Shown one piece after another: positions 13,401 through 24,010 of a stretch of 64,000 bases of DNA. The notes beneath the pieces were generated by a model that was not told where the DNA came from, made no database searches, and saw only the letters and a program-made list of their open reading frames with translations. Source of the DNA: Cyprinodon diabolis (lineage: Eukaryota; Chordata; Actinopteri; Cyprinodontiformes; Cyprinodontidae); NCBI GenBank assembly GCA_030533445.1, contig CM060070.1:29474501-29538500 (forward strand). The letters run 5' to 3'. A program made the translations under genes and the position numbers. Within the stretch, counting starts at the first letter, position 1; each line of letters opens with the position of its first letter.

Positions 13401-16400
13401 TTGGTTTACACTGGTTCCCGACACATTTTACAGATGACTGTGGTTTGTTTTTGGTCCAACTTGCCATGACCGAAATACTGCCAAACTGCAGAACTACAAA
13501 AACCCTTCATTGAAACAATTTCCTCCGACTCTCCTTGCTGCGACATTTTCATGTACTCTGTGTTGTGGTTTGAGAGGGCGGCGCTTGGCGTGCCTGGGTC
13601 CGCGATTGTGATTGGTTGGGAGGAAGCAGTGACTAGCATAAACCTACATGCTAGGCTACAATGAGAAGGAGGGAAAACTGCGTTTCTTTTTTATCGAACT
13701 TTTATCGACCCTCTTTTTTTCTATTGCGCCACACGTCTATCGATCGATATATATCGTTATTGAATTATCGCCCAGCCCTATGTTGATGTCATATCAGTTT
13801 GAAAGCTTTATCAGTCAGTACTCAAAGCTGCAATATTGGTATTATATCAGTAATAAAAAAGTCGTTCTGGTACACTCGTGTCAGATTGAGACCTAGTATG
13901 AACAAAACCCCATTCTAAAACAACTGGTTGTGATGATTTAAAAAAATAAATTATAAAATATATTTTTACACATCTATTTTCAGCCATCCATCCTTTAGTA
14001 TAAATCCCTACTCTATAATGTGTTGTGGCACCACACGACAATAAACCCCATCATCACTAAATGTTGCATTAAAACTACTGAACAGGTTTGTTTGATTAAC
14101 CTTTATAGATGCAATGAACAGAGTTTCTGTTTGTTCTTAAGATGTAAATGTATTTGAAAAAGCCACGTAACGCAGAACAGGACAGACAATATAACCTTGT
14201 ACCAGAGTAGCAAATTATTTTATAAAATAAAAAGGTTCAGGTTTCAAAAGATCTGTAAAATGACTCACTATAAGCAGTAAAATACAAATGAAATTGCGAT
14301 ATCAGCCCAAAACACCACTACTTGAATGTGTCCCTCCTAACACTGTGATATGAGGTACTTTATTAGGAGAATGACTAATTAAATAAAGACTTAGGCTTAG
14401 TTTAAAAACAACTAGACTTTAGGATGTTGCTCCAACCTTTCACTGATGGTTTAACAGAAAAAGTGCTTACATCAGTCTCCAGCAGGTTGTACATGCTGGT
14501 CTCAGCCACTTCCTTTGACTCATGAAACTTTTCAAGGGCCTGTCGAACTTCCTCATCAGGAATCTTGCCCTGGCGCTTCTTTTTGTAGTCGTAATCCAGC
14601 CGACGGCCTTCAAGCTTCTTCAGATGGTGCTGAAGTGGTGCATAGATACAATTTAGCTGCTGCTTTTTACTGCCTGAAGACCTTATCAAATATACTTTTT
14701 AATAAAGCATATGCATACCTGTATCTCTCTGAGGTCCTTGTCACACAGAGTTTGTAATGGATCAATAAAGTTCTGTTTAACGTCGATGTCAAGAGAGTCT
14801 TTGACTTCTGCTAACCGCCTCATTGCCTCTCCCACATCTACTAGGGCAACACCTGGACAAAACAAATGGTTGACATTTGGTCACGATTTGTAATATTAGA
14901 ATAAAAACAAAACAGAGAGCCCAAGTCTCTCAGTTTAGGCTTCAATGAGCGAAAACTAAATCACCAAAGCATGAATTTAAAACAGAATAGACCAAAAGAA
15001 CCTTTTAGATGCCGAGTTGGTAGTTTGGCTGCACACATAAATGATCAGGACGCATAAACAGGACACATGCACATCTACTTGGCACATTGTGGAAGTATGC
15101 TGGTGAAGATTCTCAGTTATACAGTTCATAGCCATTCCAAAAAAGTTAAAAAACAATCCCCTGGACTTTGTTTCCAAGTTTGAAACTTGGAAGCAAAGTC
15201 CAGTGGATTGCTTTTTTTTCCTTTTTTGGAATTGTGGAAGTAATAAATATAAACACCAGTATTTGCACTGCCCAGGATTTACACCAGGCTTACACCGATT
15301 ACGTACGCAGGCTGCTTCAAAAACTCATTCACACTACATCAGCCCACCAATATTAGTGCTTCTTTCTTGTATCAGCTGATAAGTGCATGCTTTTGAATAT
15401 TCATCAGTGCATTCAGCAGCCCTGCCTGGTGCTACAGTATCTGGCCAAACTTGCCTATTGCAGAATTTTCTGAAGCAAAGTACTGTCCCTGTCCCTGTTA
15501 TTGGATTCTCACCGCACCGTGGCTGATGTAAGTGTAAGTTTTTAAGGATTTGGGTTCCTTACCCTACCAGTGCTACAGCGGTACTGTATTCAGTGTGAGC
15601 CCGGCGTTATAGCAGAAAACATAATATCTCACCAAAGTTAGTGTCTTCTCCAAGTTCCCGTCCATACTTGGCCATACATTCTCCTAGCAGCCCTTCAGCT
15701 TGAGGATATCCTGGGTTCTTCACCTGACCACGGATCTTAGACATGGTGTTCAACATGGACAGTTTTGCACGAGATGCTTTAAAAGAAAGGTGAGGACGAC
15801 GTTAACAGAAATTTTACAATTAGGTAAACACACAAATACCAGACTTGTCTTCTTACCTGGGTTGGGCTGAAGGTACTCCGATGTTTTGGAGATAACCTCC
15901 GCTACTGCTTTACTGGTCACATCAACCTTCTGTAAAGAACAACACATCCCAGTTTGCATCAGTTACTTGTCAAATATAACAGAACAAGGAAAAAAAAATA
16001 TATTAAAACATTTTTAATAATTAAAAAATACTAATATGCTAGTAACATTAAGATAGCTGTAATGTTTATGGTGACACCTAAACTTTAAAACTGACTCTTT
16101 TATTTAAGAAGGAGTTTTCTTCAAAGCATGCTAAAATATGCTATGTCTTTAACTAGGTGGTGTGTCTAGACTAAAATTCAAAACCCAAACATAACCAGCA
16201 AAAAAAAGAACGTTTATATTAGCAAATCAGAGACTATGCCTTATGCAACATGTTCTATTCAAATTTGTTTTCATCTAAACATTTAAAATTATAGGTCTTT
16301 GGTCCAGTTAACAACCATATTTTAGGTAATTTTTACTTTTGTCTAAAGGGCTGGTTATCCTCCCGCAGCAGTGTGTCGCAGTGAGCTTGTCGCAGATATT

Positions 16401-19400
16401 TTTTATTCATGTCCAATATTGAAGCGTGGTCTGCGCTGTTATTCCATGCCACAATGCAAGATGGACTATCGTGATCTAGCTGTGGGTCTAGATACGGTTG
16501 AGGCGGTCAAATTTGTGTGACAACAGGGGGACATGAGGGTGAAAAAGAGCAGGGATCCAGGTGGAAAAAGGGTCCCAGCGCTCTCGCACACCTCGCACTT
16601 CTAGCTGGTCCATCTTAATGAGTAATTTTCCACCATGGCGGTCATACAAACAAAACAAGCCGGTAAGGTACCAAAAGGGAAATACGCATAGTGTGGAACG
16701 GATGTAGATTTGACCAATCAAAGCCCTCCTTTCTGCAGCACTGTCTGCGGTAATTGACAATTTTGGAGAGGTACAGCAGAGTGTCTGCGACAGGGGCAGT
16801 TTCTGAGTATAAATCAGCCTTAAGGCCACTAAATAACCATAGAAGAAAACATTTTTAATGAAAACATTTACTTGTACAGCTGCTCCACAACTTTAACTCA
16901 TACACTCTCTGATAGGTCTCTTACCCGTTCCAGGTCCCTGAAGTCCTCATCTAGTTTGGTTCCTTCTGCACCACCAACTTTCTCACTCACCATCTAGAGA
17001 AGAAGACATGAAAGGGGGGGATGAGAGAAAATAAAAATGCAAGCTAAGTAATACCGCTTATGTGGTTTTGATCTGAGAGAAAAAAGACAGAAGTGCTTCA
17101 TGAATATGGAAATGTAGCCTCTGAGTTTTTGCATCGTGACGCATAGCTTAATGTAAGCTACCACTGATTATTGTAGCAAAACACATAAAAACTGCCAATG
17201 CAGCCCATAAAAAAGGAAAAATCTTTGAGTAGTTAACCTGGCTACTTTTATCCAAATCTGAAAGGAATCTCTTATGCTTCTCTCCTGTGAAAATATTGTA
17301 AAACATCCTTGTATTCAAATTTTAGAGAAAACTTTCCTAAATCATCTTTGCTATCTTGACTAATGCTATCTTGAGAGAACTCCACATCTGATTATCCTGA
17401 CAGTTCATTCTTTTGTTTCATCATTCTTTAGATCTGATCAACAAAATCCACCCATCCACAGTGACAGTGTTTTGCTTTACTTTCCACAATAAATCTAAAT
17501 CACAATATATCTAAACCCAGAGTAAAAAACAACAACACACAAATAACAGGTTGAAATAGATCTGGGTTGCTCTTTTAACCACCACCTGTGTTACCATTAA
17601 AATTTCCTCTCCTACGGGAAACTACTCAAGCTGACCAAATAAAGATGAGACGTGGCTGTGAACAGGAAATATAACACTGAACAACACCTGTAGTCTACAC
17701 AATGTGGTTTGTGTTTCTAAAACGCTAGAGTGAATGTAAAGCAAAACAGAAAAAACACTCAGACCTTCTGGGGATACAGTTTCTTATAAATATTTAACAA
17801 TAATCTAAGAGCTTGAACTCCATGAGGATTTATAAAAGCTTTTCCTGGGAGGACATGTTTTCATTAGGATGTGTTACGCAATATTTTCAGATAATGATAA
17901 ACTTTGACATAGTTTGCTGCACACATCAATTTCACAGTAGGAGATATTGTTCCTTTTCTTAGATTAATATATTGATGTTTTAAAGGAAGAGAACATAGGT
18001 TTGTTGATAATAATTAACACATTTAGCAATCATCAAAGAGGTTGAGATTATCATTTTAAATGTCCTCTTATTAAGAGAACACTATGCTGATATTTCCACT
18101 CTGCATTCCTGTATTTCTGCTGCGTTCCCGAGAGCATATGACACTGACAGATTAAGGTCACAAGAGAAGTTGCAGGGGAAACTCAGTAAAAGTATTACTT
18201 ATCTGCACACTAAAGCCATGAAATGCAGCACAAAAGCACCCACACAAATCTTTGGTCGATGTTTTCATACAAACAAATCAGAGCGTTACAAAGATAGATT
18301 AATGTGCAACAGAAATCCTTTTTATCTGCCTAACAGTGTGTTACTAAAATACTTCTACATTATCTCAAAGCTTGATCGAATTCTTGTTTCCTCAGTTGAC
18401 AAACACTGCAGAGCTGATTTACAGAGTGCAAATTTAGAGATCAGGGAGGACAACCAAAACACTCCAAGTGGCTTAAAGCTCACAAAGAACAACCTTCTGA
18501 AATAACTACAGGATAACATTATACAGAAGTTACAATGCGCAAAAAAGGGGAGAGATGATTATGGAAAACAGTAGAGAAGATTAAATAAGACTATTAAAGC
18601 TGAATACTGAAAAGAATGAGCTATGCTGATGCAGTACCTGAAAAAAAGGAGATGTCTGGAGGTAATAACAACTGGACCACAAGCTTAAAAAGCTAAAGTG
18701 TCCAAACATATGAAGCATTTTCAGGTAAAAAAAATAATTTTTTGACATTCAGTAAAGCTTACTGCACTTCAGTAAAAAAACATGAGCCTCCTGAAATGTT
18801 CTGTTAGTCAGGTCTTGCTGTGGCTTTTATAATTTGCTGTAGAAACCAGGTCCTCCTCAGCTTTAAGTCAAGTCTCTGTTCCAGAACTGTGACCATGGAT
18901 GGAGCCGTTGTTTTAACAAACGTGGTGAAAACAGATTTAGGCTGCAGCTTTCTAATGTTATCTCTGCGTTGGATGCTTTCAGTTTGCAGAAACCAAGTGA
19001 ATAAACTGTCTAACTCAATGAGGATATTTGCCAAAAATATCCTCGTTATCCTTGCGCCGGACTGGAGTTGTGACAGGCAGCCCGGGCCACAGGCGGCTAC
19101 GCTCTACCCCTTCTATTCATTCGGCTAGCTAATTTGAATAGTTCAATTCCATTTCGAGAGCGAGATCATCTGTGGTAGTAGCACTAGACATCTTCCAGGC
19201 ATGTGAACGCCGCTTCGTTTTTAAAAGATATAAATATAAAAAATATAACAGCGGATGTCTGGGGGACAGTGATTTGCCTACATGTTATGAATGCTGGCGT
19301 ACCATAAATGATAAATTATGAAGAGTTTAGTTTGTGCCTTAAAGTTGTTTGCACATAGGAAGACGTTACTTGGATATAACCTCTGCGAATATCTTCAGAA

Positions 19401-22400
19401 CAGCTCCAAATGACACAAAACTCATATGGGTGAGTAGAACTTGATGTACCAACGTAAAATCAAGGGCCCAATGTCCCCTTAAGACAAAGCAAAGTATTTT
19501 TATCACCATACCGGCATTATCAGTGAGTTTAAGTGCAGGCTTATGTAATCCATTTTTTTTTTCTTTTTGCCTGATATCGGCTCAATATCTGAAATCAATA
19601 TGAGATTGGGTCATCCTTTAAAAATTATATAGAATATACACTATATTGTTTGTCCAGCCCTAGTTCATTATAAAAGTGATACTGAAATGTATTGATCATG
19701 CTAAGAGTAAAAAAATGTAGAGGTTCCAGATGACCTCACATCTAAAAGCTGACTGATACAATCGCACCAATAAGCCCACAAACCATCATTTGCATTTTTG
19801 TTTTTTGCATCTTACACAGATGCTATAATCAAAAAGTATTTTTAGCGCACAGAGGTTGGATGTTGTTCTAAAAACATGGCCAGGGGCCCATTTCACAAAG
19901 CAGGTTCACTGAAAATTGTAAGGTTTCTAAAAGCTGGAATCAGGGAAACCGAGTTTTCCATTTCACAAAGAGAGTCTACTCAACCTCTGTCTCAATTACT
20001 GTACTAATATTCTCCCCAGAACTAACCTGGTTGGGAGCAGGTTTTCCTTAATAAACTAAGGGTGTCCTCTGTCTCTGCCCTCCCTAAAGCAAATTGTGCT
20101 GCTTTATTTCTGTATTTAGTCAGGAGAGTTCTGTCTTAGTATTGCGCATACAATACAATTAAACCATTCACTAGGTTCATTAGAGATATTAGATGTCAAA
20201 AACACCATCAAAGCATGTCCTTTTGATGAGGATCCAATTGAAGAATGAGCGGGATTAATTCACAGAGAATTAAACATTTACAGGGAGAGGGTTCTTAGAC
20301 TATATATATATACATGTCCTTTATATTGAGGAAGTTATCTTTGTGAATGCAATTATTTCACATACATCAAGAACCATAGCTGTTCTCACATTTACAGCAG
20401 TACACAGACTTCTTTAACAGGTATTTAGCAGAACATGATATCAGTGAGAGCACACTGATGTGTGATAACAGCATTATGGAAAACAACTGTACAGTGAAAC
20501 AGACACTTAGTATTTACTGTGCAATGGAAGAAAGAAATAAAATGAGGAGGAACCCCATGAGATGATGCACAAGTCTTGCCAGTTAGAACAACATTTTTCT
20601 ATTCTATCTTCACCTGCTGACAGGTGATTAGACCTCAAGAGATACACTGATCCACTTTCAATCAGTAAACTAGGTTTTTGTAGTGATTAAAACTGGCTTT
20701 GGCAAAACATTTTTATATTTGTCTGAATGTGTATTTAAAAGGCATTTCTTACCTTATCAAATCAAACATTTCAAACAAAATTATATTCTTCATATCTAAA
20801 GTAAAGATTCTGGATGTCTAGAAATTAATTCCAGATCCCCATATTGTTACTTGTATTATTTTGACTTGGAAGAAATATATTTCAGATATCATAAATACAT
20901 ATTCAGTCAAGCCGATAAATGTCAACACAGCGACTTAAGGTATCAAAGAGGATTTTTCTCAGAAATAAAGTGTCCAAATTCATCTAAAATAACTTAATTG
21001 ATGGCTGGCAGTCTTGCTCTTATGGACCCCCCCACAAAATTATTGAAGTCCACAAACTCTGGTAGTGATGGGGCCTACAAAATATTAGCCAATCTATTTT
21101 GTCTACTGTCGAAAGGTGATTGGCTACTAGTTTGTTAATCAAACATTTTGCGTACGTGCCCCCAGTATGTTATTCACGTAGACTCCAAGTATGACTCATA
21201 CAATGTTTCGCTAGCAGTCCGCCATTACGCCGAAGCATGAAGATGTACTCCTACGCGTGTTTACTGCTGCGGCTTTTATTTTAGCGATTTGTTTACTGTT
21301 TTATGTAAACTTGAGCATCAATGACCTAAAATAGATGTAGTTGAAAAGAGGATGTGGGAGAGAACGGAACTGGGAAAGTGTGTGTTCAGGAGATTGTTTT
21401 CGGAGAGAGCGTGCGCTACAGGAGCAAAAGGGTCTGAAAACAGATGCTTTGGTCGCAAAACTTGTGCTGGATAGATAAATTATGTTTAATTGTGTAGTAA
21501 GTACTGTATTTTTTAAAATTATGAAACATGCAGCCGCGAGAACACACCAACAAATTGTAAATATAACTTGCAGTGATGACACCGGCGGAGACCTGTTCTT
21601 TTTATGATTTCCTGCTGACTAGGTTCATCCTGGTATTTTGCTGCCTCTCTAGGTGAAATACAAAATAACCAGCGGAGGCGTTTCCAGCGTAGAGAACTTT
21701 TACTAAGGAGGGGGCAGTGACACATGTTCACAATTCAAAAATACACAAACGGCCTTTGAACATATCTTCCACCACAAAATCCCCTTTCCTCCCTTTAAAA
21801 TATGTAAAATTTCTAGGTACAGTATATGAAACTTTTTTTCTTACAAATGTAACTGTGTGATTCTCATTCAGATTTATGCTAGCAAATATGTAGTTTAGGA
21901 AATCTACCATTACAGTTCTGACCAGGAATCCAAAACATACAATAAAAGGTAACACGAGAAGGAAAGCAATCTGCAAAATGTGAGAGTGAAAACCTTTTTA
22001 AATGTTCTTAACATTTTTATAAGCTAGAAATCATTATCCCTTCTGACTCTGTAGGAAGCCCTCACCCTGTCTGGAACCTGCAAACCAGCTTAGCACCAAA
22101 TCAAGTCCCCAGCTAAATTTAATCTAAACTAATCCTCTCAGATTGAACTGTTTTAGCTCCTGGTATGATCTTCATGTCACAATAGAAATAATGAAAAGAG
22201 AACTTGCTATGGATGCGTACTTTTTGACAACTTGTCAGGTCTTAAATACAAGTGATTCTAAATAGTCAATTAAATGCTATAGAAATTATAGTTTTGTTTC
22301 AGTTAATGTTAAAAACCATTAAACGTAAGATAAACCCCTTCTAATATTGCAATATGACATACATTTTACAAGTAATAAACAGTACACTAATACAGACTAC

Positions 22401-23796
22401 ATAATTATGCTTGCTTTTTGATATCTATAACTTCTATCTATTTGATATCTTTTGTGGTGAAGATTATTATCTTTCAAGTGTTAAACACAGAGAAACAGTC
22501 CAAAACCTGCCAAGTAACAATATTCTCCATATGTTTTTGTATAGGAACAATTTCATGTCACAGAACAGATGACATGTTTGGTTATCTTGTGCTAAACATC
22601 AGTACATATTCCCTTGTCTTCCTATTTCTTGGAATTCACAACCAGTAATGATTTTATGTCCAAGAGAGACATTTCAGATTCGATATTTATTATTTTAAAA
22701 GGAACAGAGAGATAACAAAAGAGAGAGAGAGAAAAAAAACAACATATGAGCAAAGTTATCATTTCCACAGCCAACTTCCTGCATTCCTGATGTGAATACA
22801 ATCTGAGCTATTGGGAGTGTTATTGCCTCGAATGGAGTTTTGGCAAGCAAAGTCGCTGCAATGCAGTGAAATAATAGGGAAGGCACACTTTGTCCAGCCT
22901 TCTTCCACTACATCCATCATTTGGGTCAATTCTCATGCCCTGATCTATTTGATGTCTTTTTTTCTGCTAATCAGTTTCACCATGAACAGTCCAGTTGTAC
23001 AACACAGCCTCTAAAATGACGTTATTTACCATCTAATCTGGGTTTGTTCTTGGCAGGATGCAGACACCAAATGTATTTTCCTGCTTAGATCAGCAGGGGT
23101 TGGAAGAAAAGACAAAAAAAAAAAATCTTTTTAAACAGTCTCCTCCCATGACTGGGAGAGTTGCCCCAAATTAAAAACATTCACAATAAAGCTGAGACAA
23201 GAAACCGAGGATTTTTTTTTATCTTTAGAAGTACGCAAGTATTTATTAAGACGCTCTAATCGTTGGGAAAAAAACAACAGAAGATTTGATATTTGAGTTT
23301 AAAATATGATCATAGTTGAAGAAAATATTTTACCACTCAAACGGCAGTCACAAAAAAACACATTTTCACGACTCCCTCGTCTTGTTTTCTTTTTAACTAA
23401 AGACCATTTACCTCTTTTTTTAAGCAAACAACTTTATTTCACTATAATTTGTTGATAAATAATCATGTTTCCATTTTATATAAATAATTTACAGGGCAGA
23501 CAACGCAATATCAACCAGTCAGTCTACTGTGAGTTAAGGGGAACTCGCTTCATTTTACGCTCGCCGATTTAGTGTTGAGAGAAAACAAGAGCAATTTAAA
23601 CATTTCACACAACTAAACAACAAGCTGTCGGAAAAACAACATCCACCGTTAAATAAACGAAGCAGTGTTAGCTTGGCTCTGAGCATTAGCTTGCTATGCT
23701 ACAAGCCGCTAGCTAGCTGCTCGCGCTAACGGTAAGAAAAGTTTTGCAAACCTGACTGGCTTTATAAAACTGCTTCTTCAAACCCGCCACAGACAT
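4251..23796 (-). CDS. sh3gl1: sh3gl1-like endophilin-A2 (whole coding span, 9 exons)
   Basis: Endophilin-A is a cytoplasmic adaptor that senses and bends membranes at endocytic necks and recruits dynamin and synaptojanin through its SH3 domain (family knowledge). Nine minus-strand exons (lengths 45, 69, 73, 144, 134, 159, 104, 134 and 194 nt) join in frame to 351 aa plus TAA. Residues 1-15 ([15 protein letters not shown]) are the amphipathic H0 helix, about 1-250 form the N-BAR domain, then come a proline-rich linker and an SH3 domain (about 294-350) with [16 protein letters not shown] and [11 protein letters not shown]. Paralog choice: [21 protein letters not shown], the SNGG-containing linker and the VEVLVPLP end fit SH3GL1 better than SH3GL2 or SH3GL3. 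The linker is shorter than in mammalian SH3GL1 (about 368 aa). The start has A at -3 and matches the conserved family N-terminus. It lies downstream of, and on the same strand as, a ROR receptor gene. Confidence 0.93.
6846..6975 (+). repeat. decayed SINE-like repeat, copy A
   Basis: It shares an ordered set of blocks with the repeat at 47965-48147: GTAGGCTGACAGG, a purine-rich stretch, ATGC.GCAA.GG, and a 'ggactcaaactcgtga' block corresponding to 'ggattcgaatcc' in the other copy. The second half is strongly eroded. It lies in sh3gl1 intron 8, on the opposite strand to the gene. The B-box-like 'ggttcgaatcc' motif suggests tRNA-derived SINE ancestry. Confidence 0.5.
7291..7684. mobile_element. 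old hAT-type MITE (GGGCTGGGCGATAT family)
   Basis: The left end (TACGGTTGGGTGATAT) and the right end (ATAGCCCAGCCTTA) are degenerate versions of the termini of the intact element at 12837-13780. Flanking octamers gtttgcac (7283-7290) and ctttgtac (7685-7692) agree at 6 of 8 bases, as expected for an aged 8-bp hAT target duplication. No coding sequence is seen. About 394 bp, in sh3gl1 intron 8. Confidence 0.55.
8823..10227 (-). mobile_element. Tc1/mariner-type transposon, 3'-truncated
   Basis: The left end begins TACACTGCTCAAAAGAATAA, the terminal repeat of a Tc1/mariner-type element common in fish genomes. The body matches that element to about 10227, where it stops without the matching right repeat. 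The decayed transposase runs on the minus strand inside it. The element lies in sh3gl1 intron 8 in the same orientation as the gene. Confidence 0.85.
9060..10019 (-). pseudogene. Tc1-type transposase relic
   Basis: The reading frame starts MRRTPQPT at 10019 and is cut by an in-frame stop after eight codons. Further in, recognisable pieces lie in shifting frames, including [10 protein letters not shown] and LMQDNAR; the Asp of LMQDNAR is one of the catalytic acidic residues of Tc1-like DDE transposases. The region just after it, where the final Glu would lie, is partly deleted. Frameshifts, stops and the deletion make it non-functional. Confidence 0.8.
11199..11332 (-). CDS. sh3gl1: sh3gl1 coding exon 8 (linker)
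   Basis: Encodes the variable linker: [32 protein letters not shown] and a PPPS stretch. RREY.PKP is the family motif at the BAR/linker boundary. The acceptor is GAACAG and the donor GTAAGAT. It ends in phase 1 and joins directly to the SH3 exon, with none of the extra linker residues seen in mammalian SH3GL1. Confidence 0.92.
11494..11597 (-). CDS. sh3gl1: sh3gl1 coding exon 7
   Basis: Encodes [20 protein letters not shown] and the end of the BAR domain ([11 protein letters not shown]). The acceptor is TATATAG. The donor is GTTCGT, non-canonical beyond GT. It ends in phase 2. The intron upstream of it (11598-14470) contains two hAT insertions. Confidence 0.92.
11731..12443. mobile_element. 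hAT-type non-autonomous element with perfect 8-bp TSD
   Basis: The element proper is 11739-12435 (697 bp). Its termini, TAGGGATGCACGATAT and ATATCGTGCATCCCTA, are perfect inverted repeats. It is flanked by identical octamers TATAGAGC at 11731-11738 and 12436-12443, the 8-bp target duplication typical of hAT transposition. The interior is AT-rich with many 'atcg/gata' blocks and no transposase. It lies in sh3gl1 intron 6. Confidence 0.9.
12829..13788. mobile_element. hAT-derived element carrying a BED zinc-finger relic
   Basis: The element proper is 12837-13780 (944 bp). It begins TAGGGCTGGGCGATAT and ends ATCGCCCAGCCCTA. Identical octamers TGTTGATG at 12829-12836 and 13781-13788 are the target duplication. 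Unlike its neighbour at 11739, it still contains the N-terminal coding part of a hAT protein on the minus strand, but no catalytic region, so it is non-autonomous. Confidence 0.9.
13300..13640 (-). pseudogene. zf-BED N-terminal fragment of a hAT transposase
   Basis: A minus-strand frame encodes [16 protein letters not shown] then [10 protein letters not shown], the first half of a BED zinc finger with its Cys-x2-Cys pair. A stop follows CREPV. The second half, [13 protein letters not shown] with the His ligands, continues in another frame after a T-rich slip. It is a decayed start of a transposase, with no DDE or dimerisation domain present. Confidence 0.7.
14471..14629 (-). CDS. sh3gl1: sh3gl1 coding exon 6
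   Basis: Encodes 53 residues beginning [20 protein letters not shown], one of the most conserved endophilin stretches, and ending [17 protein letters not shown], which is diagnostic for A2. The acceptor is CTTCAG and the donor GTAAGC. Phase 0 at both ends. Confidence 0.95.
14719..14852 (-). CDS. sh3gl1: sh3gl1 coding exon 5
   Basis: Encodes [18 protein letters not shown] and [20 protein letters not shown], a BAR helix. LQ.LC.KDL is the endophilin-A2 form. The acceptor is GTCCAG and the donor GTATGC. It ends in phase 0. Confidence 0.94.
15099..15232. repeat. interspersed repeat with a long head-to-head hairpin
   Basis: Positions 15134-15181 and 15183-15232 are inverted copies of each other, with only a few mismatches, around a single-base centre. 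They share TTCCAAAAAAG, GGACTTTG and CCAAGTTT. The outer part (15099-15130, GCTGGTGAAGATTCTCAG) matches in reverse the repeat at 54610-54733. It sits in sh3gl1 intron 4. Confidence 0.7.
15633..15776 (-). CDS. sh3gl1: sh3gl1 coding exon 4
   Basis: Encodes 48 residues including [18 protein letters not shown] and [17 protein letters not shown], the central BAR segment with the curvature-sensing insert region of endophilins. The acceptor is TTAAAG and the donor GTGAGAT. Phase 1 to phase 1. Confidence 0.94.
15857..15929 (-). CDS. sh3gl1: sh3gl1 coding exon 3
   Basis: Encodes [20 protein letters not shown] followed by QPNP, conserved BAR-domain sequence. The acceptor is TTTACAG and the donor GTAAGA. 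It ends in phase 1. The SKAV.EV pattern is closest to endophilin-A2. Confidence 0.93.
16344..16823. mobile_element. PIF/Harbinger-like MITE with TAA target duplication
   Basis: The element at 16347-16820 (474 bp) starts AGGGCTGGTTATCCTC and ends GAGTATAAATCAGCCT, an imperfect terminal inverted repeat. TAA flanks both ends (16344-16346 and 16821-16823), the 3-bp TWA target typical of PIF/Harbinger. No transposase is present. It lies in sh3gl1 intron 2. Confidence 0.65.
16925..16993 (-). CDS. sh3gl1: sh3gl1 coding exon 2
   Basis: Encodes 23 residues (16-38) containing [17 protein letters not shown], the start of BAR helix 1 in endophilins. The acceptor is CTCTAG and the donor GTAAGAG. Phase 0 at both ends. 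Confidence 0.92.
19500..19663. mobile_element. truncated hAT-type remnant
   Basis: It ends in TTGTCCAGCCCTA, matching a hAT right terminus, and is preceded by 'gatatcggctcaatatc' blocks like those in the element at 11739. I could not find a matching left end, so it appears truncated. It lies in sh3gl1 intron 1. Confidence 0.3.
19884..20310 (+). mobile_element. PIF/Harbinger element fragment with transposase N-terminus
   Basis: It begins GGGGCCCATTTCACAAAGCA, the start of a widespread fish Harbinger-type element. At about 20209-20298 the plus strand reads [10 protein letters not shown], a stop, then [17 protein letters not shown], which resembles the N-terminus of fish Harbinger transposases. 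After about 20310 the similarity fades into a TATA-rich run and I cannot trace the catalytic domain or a right end. The gene is broken. Confidence 0.55.
23752..23796 (-). CDS. sh3gl1: sh3gl1 coding exon 1
   Basis: Encodes residues 1-15, the amphipathic N-terminal helix that inserts into the bilayer in this family. The start codon is at 23796-23794. The exon ends in CAG, followed by a GTTTGC donor that is weaker than usual. Phase 0. Intron 1 (16994-23751) is the longest intron, about 6.8 kb, and holds PIF/Harbinger and hAT remnants. Confidence 0.92.
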
Positions 23797-24010
23797 CTTG
23801 GAAGCTGACCGTCCCCTGCTCTTCTACTGTCGGCAGTGTAAACAGGTCAAGATAAAGGGGAAAAAAAGTTAACGTTTACACTTAGTCAGAAACGAGCCAG
23901 TGCAAAAAAAAAAAAAAAAAAGCAAACGTTTCGGGGGGGGATCATAGGTTTACTGGGCCGTCACTCCAAGTCGGGACACGCCAACTGACCACGTCCACAG
24001 TGAGCGCGAC
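23797..24010 (-). promoter_or_regulatory. sh3gl1: probable sh3gl1 5' UTR and proximal promoter
   Basis: This is the region just upstream of the sh3gl1 start codon. It is richer in G+C and CpG than its surroundings (for example 23935-24030, with gggcc, cgggac, cacgtc and gagcgcg). It also carries a long A run (about 23904-23921) and a G run. No TATA box is evident. Position is the main argument. Confidence 0.4.

Noticed and set aside
21301..21976. Three adjoining minus-strand ORFs in sh3gl1 intron 1
   Set aside because: They are cysteine/hydrophobic-rich without domains or consistent splice sites; probably chance, possibly from an unrecognised old repeat.
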